This document shows positions 6,859-9,873 of a DNA stretch of 9,873 bases, piece by piece. A model generated the notes under the pieces. It was not told the DNA's origin and searched no databases. It saw only the letters and a program-made list of their open reading frames with translations. Source of the DNA: Candidatus Roizmanbacteria bacterium. GTDB taxonomy: Bacteria > Patescibacteriota > Microgenomatia > GCA-001788215 > 2-01-FULL-40-14. Location: NCBI GenBank assembly GCA_016203755.1, contig JACQMD010000032.1:1-9873 (forward strand), written 5' to 3'. The number at the start of each line of letters is the position of its first letter. Position 1 is the stretch's first letter. The position numbers and the translations under genes are program-made.

Positions 6859-7719
6859 TTAAAGATAGCGAACAAGCGCAAAGAAGCTTCCGATCACTCC
6901 CAGAAGAAATCCCCCCGCAACCAACCCCCCAAGAAGAGTGAGTATTAAAAGAGGTGATAAACCGGTAAACACAATACCCGTAAGAAAACTCTTAATAAAT
7001 GGAAGTGAATACCATACTGCCATAAACGAAGCTCCCCACGCAAGCGTCGCCGCAATTACCCCGTAGATTCCCCCCTCCAGGAGAAACGGCCAGCGAATGT
7101 ACCAGTTTGTTGCGCCCAGGAGTCGTAATATTTCAATCTCTTCGCGCTTCAGTGCTATTTTCATACTGATAACAGTAAGCAGTACCAGAAGCGAAACAGT
7201 TGCCAGGACCAAAACAAGTACCAGTCCTATGGTCCGCGCCACTTGTGTCCACGCAATGAGTCGGTCAACAACATCTTTTTGATAAATAACATCCTCAACT
7301 CCCGGCTCCTGCTCAAGAATCGCGGCCAATCCCTCAAGGTGTTTCGGATCGGTTGCTGAAATCTCAAGAGACGCGGGGAGAATATCAGCCGTTACCATTT
7401 CCAAAAGAAGCGGATCATCCTTATTTTGTTCCTGATAAATGCGAAGTGCGTCTTCTTTGGAAATATAGACTGTTTTCTCAACCGTTCCTGTTCCTTTCAG
7501 TTTTTCGTCCAACAGACGAATATCCTCTTCACTCTTAATGTCCGAGAAAAACGCCGTAATCTGGGGTTGCTTTTCAAAATCAGCAAGAATTGTTTGTATC
7601 CCGATCGCTGCCAGAAAAAATACTGCGGCAACAAAAAAAGTCAGCGCCATGGTAAGAATGGCGGCGCATGCCTGATATGGTGAACGGCGGATATGATTCC
7701 AGGCAGTCCTAAGATGCAT
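6859..7719 (-). CDS. ftsX: Cell division ABC transporter permease FtsX
   Basis: A 286-residue FtsX with the family topology. A short cytoplasmic start (WNHIRRSPYQ) leads to TM1 (about 17-44), an extracellular domain (46-155) with ITAFFSD, ISKEDAL and the LPASLEI segment, TM2 (162-188), a conserved cytoplasmic loop (REEIEILRLLGATNWYIRWPF, about 192-212), TM3 (216-238) and TM4 (254-281). FtsX does not transport a solute. With FtsE it passes ATP-driven shape changes through its outer domain to a coiled-coil hydrolase, here very probably the gene that follows. The start overlaps the end of ftsE by 11 nt and has a strong AAGGAG site 6 nt upstream. Confidence 0.97.
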   Translation of the reverse strand: MHLRTAWNHIRRSPYQACAAILTMALTFFVAAVFFLAAIGIQTILADFEKQPQITAFFSDIKSEEDIRLLDEKLKGTGTVEKTVYISKEDALRIYQEQNKDDPLLLEMVTADILPASLEISATDPKHLEGLAAILEQEPGVEDVIYQKDVVDRLIAWTQVARTIGLVLVLVLATVSLLVLLTVISMKIALKREEIEILRLLGATNWYIRWPFLLEGGIYGVIAATLAWGASFMAVWYSLPFIKSFLTGIVFTGLSPLLILTLLGGLVAGGFLLGVIGSFFALVRYL

Positions 7720-8392
7720 GATATGCTCCTTCTTTCTGATCGCGAACTATTTTTCCTTCCTCAATTGCAATGACACGCTTCCGTGCTTTATCAACGAGTT
7801 GTGCATTGTGAGTGGTAACTATAACGGTAGTACCATCCCGATTTATCTCTTCAAGAAGGGTTATAATTTCCCCCCCGGTTTCAGGATCGAGATTGCCGGT
7901 GGGTTCATCAGCAAGCAATACTTCCGGACCACCGGCAATTGCCCGGGCTATCGCAACGCGCTGTAACTCCCCGGCTGAAATCTGGACGGGAAAATAGTTG
8001 TATTTATCTTCAAGCCCCACAAGCTTCAGAGCCTTTTTCGCTTCTGCCTCAGCTTCTTTTCCCCGTCGCCCTAATATATAGAGTGACAACATCACATTTT
8101 CCAAAACAGTCCGGTCAAATAAGGTTTTAAAATCCTGAAATACCATACGGATTTTCCGGCGCAGTCGCGCGATATTGCCACGCGAGAATCGCTGTATCTC
8201 ATGGCCCTTAAAGATGATTTTGCCACTGCTGGGCTTTACCTCTCCAATGAGGAGTTTCAAAATAGTCGTTTTGCCTGCGCCGGATTTACCAATGAGATAG
8301 ACAAATTCTCCGGGTACGACTGAAAATGTCACTTTTTCAAGGCCAAACGACCCTCCCGAATATTTTTTACCAACATTTTTAAATTCAATCAT
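7709..8392 (-). CDS. ftsE: Cell division ATP-binding protein FtsE
   Basis: A 227-residue ABC ATPase. Walker A GKSGAGKT is at 35-42, the Q-loop Gln at 86 (VFQDFKTL, the FtsE-type sequence), the signature at 138-150 (ISAGELQRVAIAR), Walker B with D-loop at 157-169 (EVLLADEPTGNLD) and the switch His at 195 (TTHN). The signature reads SAGEL rather than the usual SGGEQ, a modest departure at the ATP-contacting loop. Gene order with ftsX and a coiled-coil peptidase separates it from the similar LolD/MacB ATPases. No Shine-Dalgarno is visible before the ATG. A promoter about 90 nt upstream and a palindromic leader precede it. Confidence 0.97.
   Translation of the reverse strand: MIEFKNVGKKYSGGSFGLEKVTFSVVPGEFVYLIGKSGAGKTTILKLLIGEVKPSSGKIIFKGHEIQRFSRGNIARLRRKIRMVFQDFKTLFDRTVLENVMLSLYILGRRGKEAEAEAKKALKLVGLEDKYNYFPVQISAGELQRVAIARAIAGGPEVLLADEPTGNLDPETGGEIITLLEEINRDGTTVIVTTHNAQLVDKARKRVIAIEEGKIVRDQKEGAYHAS
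7726..7731 (-). promoter_or_regulatory. Shine-Dalgarno AAGGAG of ftsX, inside ftsE
   Basis: The minus strand reads AAGGAG, then six bases, then the ftsX ATG. It lies within the last codons of ftsE, so ftsX can be loaded directly as well as by coupling. It contrasts with ftsE, which has no such site. Confidence 0.8.
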
Positions 8393-8405
8393 AAAGCTAA
8401 GCGAT

Positions 8406-8483
8406 CCGAATAATCCGAATTTTCATCCGAATGATCCTAATGAATGTTATTCGGACCATTCGGATAATTTCGGATATTAGGAT
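8406..8483. repeat. Eight-arm heptamer palindrome in the ftsE leader
   Basis: Four heptamers on one side (TCCGAAT at 8406, 8415 and 8427; TCCTAAT at 8436) face four inverted heptamers on the other (ATTCGGA at 8450 and 8459; TTTCGGA at 8469; ATTAGGA at 8477), around a 7-nt centre at 8443-8449. As RNA it can fold as one long interrupted hairpin or as alternative pairings, since most arms can pair with most others. It lies between the ftsE promoter and the ftsE start, within the 147-nt gap to the preceding gene. Confidence 0.75.
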
Positions 8484-8511
8484 TATATCAAGCAAGACAC
8501 GTATTGAGAAA
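8483..8511 (-). promoter_or_regulatory. Extended -10 promoter for the ftsE operon
   Basis: On the minus strand TATAAT (8483-8488) is preceded directly by TGA, giving the TGnTATAAT extended -10. A -35-like TTCTCA (8506-8511, four of six matches to TTGACA) lies 17 nt upstream. Transcription should start near 8476, leaving a leader of about 84 nt that contains seven of the eight palindrome arms. The start point is predicted, not known. Confidence 0.65.
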
Positions 8512-8539
8512 ACTAACAAATTAAGTTTGACCCGCTGCG

Positions 8540-9025
8540 CTACTCCAATAACTCAAGCTTACCCACATCCATGAGCCATCCCGCATATTGCGCGGCATTG
8601 GTTTCTCCCCACACTTTTACCTTTTTCCCCACAAATTGCTCAAGATCGACAACCGATGAAATAAGATAGACATACTGGGAAGGCCCGCCGTCACGAACGA
8701 GATGATGAGTACCCTCCCCGCCTATCCCTCCCTTTTCAAGCATCCCTTCAACCTCGTCTTTAAAGGTTTGATCCAGTGAACCAAATACCTTTTCTGTTTT
8801 TATCGTCTTACTGCCAGTTTCCGATACGGTAACCCCACCTTGTTCTTGTTCCTGTACTGCCAGCACATAGCCCGTCCCGACGCCTGCGAGCACAACAATG
8901 GCAACGATCAGAACCAGCACAATCGTAGAAAGTGATTCTTCTTTTTTTTCGTTACCAGCGGGTTTTATAGCTGGCTCAAGTGTCTGTGGTTGAGAAGATG
9001 TAGTCTTTTTTTGTGCAACCTTCAT
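8540..9025 (-). CDS. Small single-pass membrane protein of unknown function, OB-like C-terminus
   Basis: A 161-residue protein. Residues 1-32 are a hydrophilic Lys/Gln/Pro cytoplasmic start, 33-56 a transmembrane helix, 57-100 a Gln/Glu/Gly-rich linker with a short helix (LDQTFKDEVEGMLEKGG), and 104-161 a compact beta-rich end. That end carries GTHHLVRDGG, YVYLISSVVDL, FVGKKVKVWGET and AGWLMDVGKLELLE, a pattern like small OB-fold domains. I do not recognise a named family with certainty. The start is set by GGAGGTG 8 nt before ATG 9025; an in-frame ATG at 9046 would place that site inside the gene. It has its own likely promoter just after prfB and sits between prfB and ftsE. A link to envelope or division work rests on position only. 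Confidence 0.85.
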   Translation of the reverse strand: MKVAQKKTTSSQPQTLEPAIKPAGNEKKEESLSTIVLVLIVAIVVLAGVGTGYVLAVQEQEQGGVTVSETGSKTIKTEKVFGSLDQTFKDEVEGMLEKGGIGGEGTHHLVRDGGPSQYVYLISSVVDLEQFVGKKVKVWGETNAAQYAGWLMDVGKLELLE

Positions 9026-9033
9026 CTGCAATT

Positions 9034-9040
9034 CACCTCC
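9034..9040 (-). promoter_or_regulatory. Strong Shine-Dalgarno GGAGGTG deciding the start at 9025
   Basis: The minus strand reads GGAGGTG, then eight bases, then ATG at 9025. This is the best ribosome binding site in the window and favours the 161-residue form over the one starting at 9046. Confidence 0.8.
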
Positions 9041-9066
9041 CTGCATGAATTATGTTAACAATACTC

Positions 9067-9096
9067 AGTATAGCATAGATCATGCAAGCTTTTGAA
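9067..9096 (-). promoter_or_regulatory. Extended -10 promoter for the small membrane protein gene
   Basis: TATACT (9067-9072, minus strand) is preceded by TGC, giving a TGn extended -10 like that of the ftsE promoter. A -35-like TTCAAA (9091-9096) lies 18 nt upstream, inside the end of prfB. A small palindrome, ATACT-c-AGTAT (9061-9071), overlaps the -10 and could be an operator, though it may be chance. The expected leader is about 35 nt. Confidence 0.5.
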
Positions 9097-9871
9097 GATA
9101 GGCGAAGATAAAACCATCAAGATCTCCATTCAGTACACCTTGCGTGTTGGACGTCTCGTGTTCGGTCCGAAGGTCTTTTACCAACTGATACGGATGAAGG
9201 ACATAGGAGCGGATTTGATTACCCCATCCGGGAACTTTATAATCTCCCTTGATGAGTTTCACCTGATTTTGATGTTCTGCTTGTGACCGTGCCCAAAGCT
9301 TTGCCCGTAAAATCTTGAGTGCCCGCTCTCGGTTTTGCCCTTGATACCGCTCTTCCTGACAAGTAACGATAATATCTGTTGGTTTATGACGCAGTCGAAC
9401 TGCCGTTGAGACTTTGTTGACATTTTGCCCGCCGTGTCCACCCGCCCGATAAAACGCCCATTCCAAATCTCCTTCTTTAATTTCTACATCCCCTCCATCC
9501 TCAATAAGCGGCATCACCTCAACTCCTGCAAAGGACGTCTGACGGAGTTTATCAGCGTTAAACGGTGATTGGCGTACTAAGCGATGGGTTCCGGCTTCAG
9601 CTTTGAGATGACCAAATGCATAGGTTCCCGAGATGGTGTATGTTGCACTTTTTATCCCTGCTTCTTCGCCATATGTTTTATCCACAAGTTCTACTTTCCA
9701 TCCCTTATCTTCAGAAAAACGGATATACATCCGTTCAAGCATTGACGCCCAATCCATGGCCTCTGTTCCTCCCTGCCCGGAATGGATTGAAATCACCGCA
9801 TCCCCCTTATCATATTTTCCGGTGAAATACGTCTTCAGTTCAAGTTTTTGAATTTTATTTTCTAATTCAAT
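9080..9871 (-). CDS. prfB: Peptide chain release factor 2 (RF2), partial at the 5' end
   Basis: The last 263 residues of RF2, which frees finished proteins at UAA and UGA stops. The frame runs off the right edge at 9871, so about 100 N-terminal residues are missing and any programmed frameshift site near the start cannot be seen. Landmarks: HSGQGGTEAMDWASMLERMY (30-49), the stop-codon-reading SPF tripeptide (102-104, RF2 rather than RF1, which has PxT), and the GGQ catalytic motif in GGHGGQNVNK (144-153). The C-terminus with IRSYVLHPYQLVKD and the GVLNGDLDGFI end is complete. The gene itself ends in UGA, a stop that RF2 reads. A prfB-ftsE-ftsX neighbourhood is also known in Actinobacteria. 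Confidence 0.97.
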   Translation of the reverse strand: MELENKIQKLELKTYFTGKYDKGDAVISIHSGQGGTEAMDWASMLERMYIRFSEDKGWKVELVDKTYGEEAGIKSATYTISGTYAFGHLKAEAGTHRLVRQSPFNADKLRQTSFAGVEVMPLIEDGGDVEIKEGDLEWAFYRAGGHGGQNVNKVSTAVRLRHKPTDIIVTCQEERYQGQNRERALKILRAKLWARSQAEHQNQVKLIKGDYKVPGWGNQIRSYVLHPYQLVKDLRTEHETSNTQGVLNGDLDGFIFAYLQKLA

Positions 9872-9873
9872 TT

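Noticed and set aside
5649..6881. Reading the M23 gene as frameshifted or truncated because it ends at the YxH motif
   Set aside because: The missing C-terminal half of the domain is present upstream in the same frame, so the protein is complete but permuted.
7718..8130. Plus-strand open frames opposite ftsE (7718-7966, 7812-7997, 7939-8130)
   Set aside because: They are antisense to strongly conserved ABC ATPase motifs and show no domains or start signals.

Overview
The window looks like part of a Candidate Phyla Radiation (Patescibacteria) chromosome, most likely from the Microgenomates side. This is inferred from gene style: compact overlapping genes, giant Asn/Thr/Gly-rich secreted repeat proteins, a lone small sortase with an LPXTG substrate, a lamin-tail-domain surface protein, and a prfB / small membrane protein / ftsE / ftsX / coiled-coil M23 cluster. 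UGA is used as a stop codon (the genes ending at 3057 and 9080), and an RF2 gene is present. The standard code therefore applies, not the UGA=Gly code of Gracilibacteria and Absconditabacteria. No taxonomic marker was searched.

Left half (1-4763, + strand): a surface-protein locus. It holds the 3' end of one secreted repeat protein (2-688), a strong intergenic hairpin (695-754), then a tight three-gene unit. That unit is a 749-aa repeat protein with signal peptide and C-terminal membrane segment (808-3057), a 384-aa repeat protein ending in a textbook LPVTG sorting signal (3068-4222), and a sortase whose start overlaps the end of its presumed substrate (4206-4763). All three repeat proteins are built from the same module: a GNGA-type start, an Asn/Thr-rich middle, a TG-x-N segment, then an I-x-TGDA segment. 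Several copies are followed by a pair of close cysteines.

Right half (4760-9873, - strand): a division and cell-wall-remodelling operon read right to left. prfB (partial, RF2) is followed by a small membrane-anchored protein of unknown function and then by ftsE, ftsX, a coiled-coil M23 peptidase (EnvC/PcsB/CwlO-like partner) and a lamin-tail-domain membrane protein. A good extended -10 promoter precedes ftsE. An eight-arm heptamer palindrome lies between that promoter and the ftsE start, so it should be in the mRNA leader. The two halves converge on a shared TTAA that supplies both stop codons, with no space between the operons.

The most notable observation is the M23 peptidase. Its catalytic domain is in circularly permuted order: the GNTG...HLHFEI half comes first, and the WP...ITQGYG...HTGVD...YWH half comes last and ends the protein. 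All expected metal-binding and catalytic residues are present, so this looks like a potentially active FtsEX-controlled hydrolase with a rearranged fold. The last 56 nt of this gene also encode the start of the downstream lamin-tail protein in another frame.
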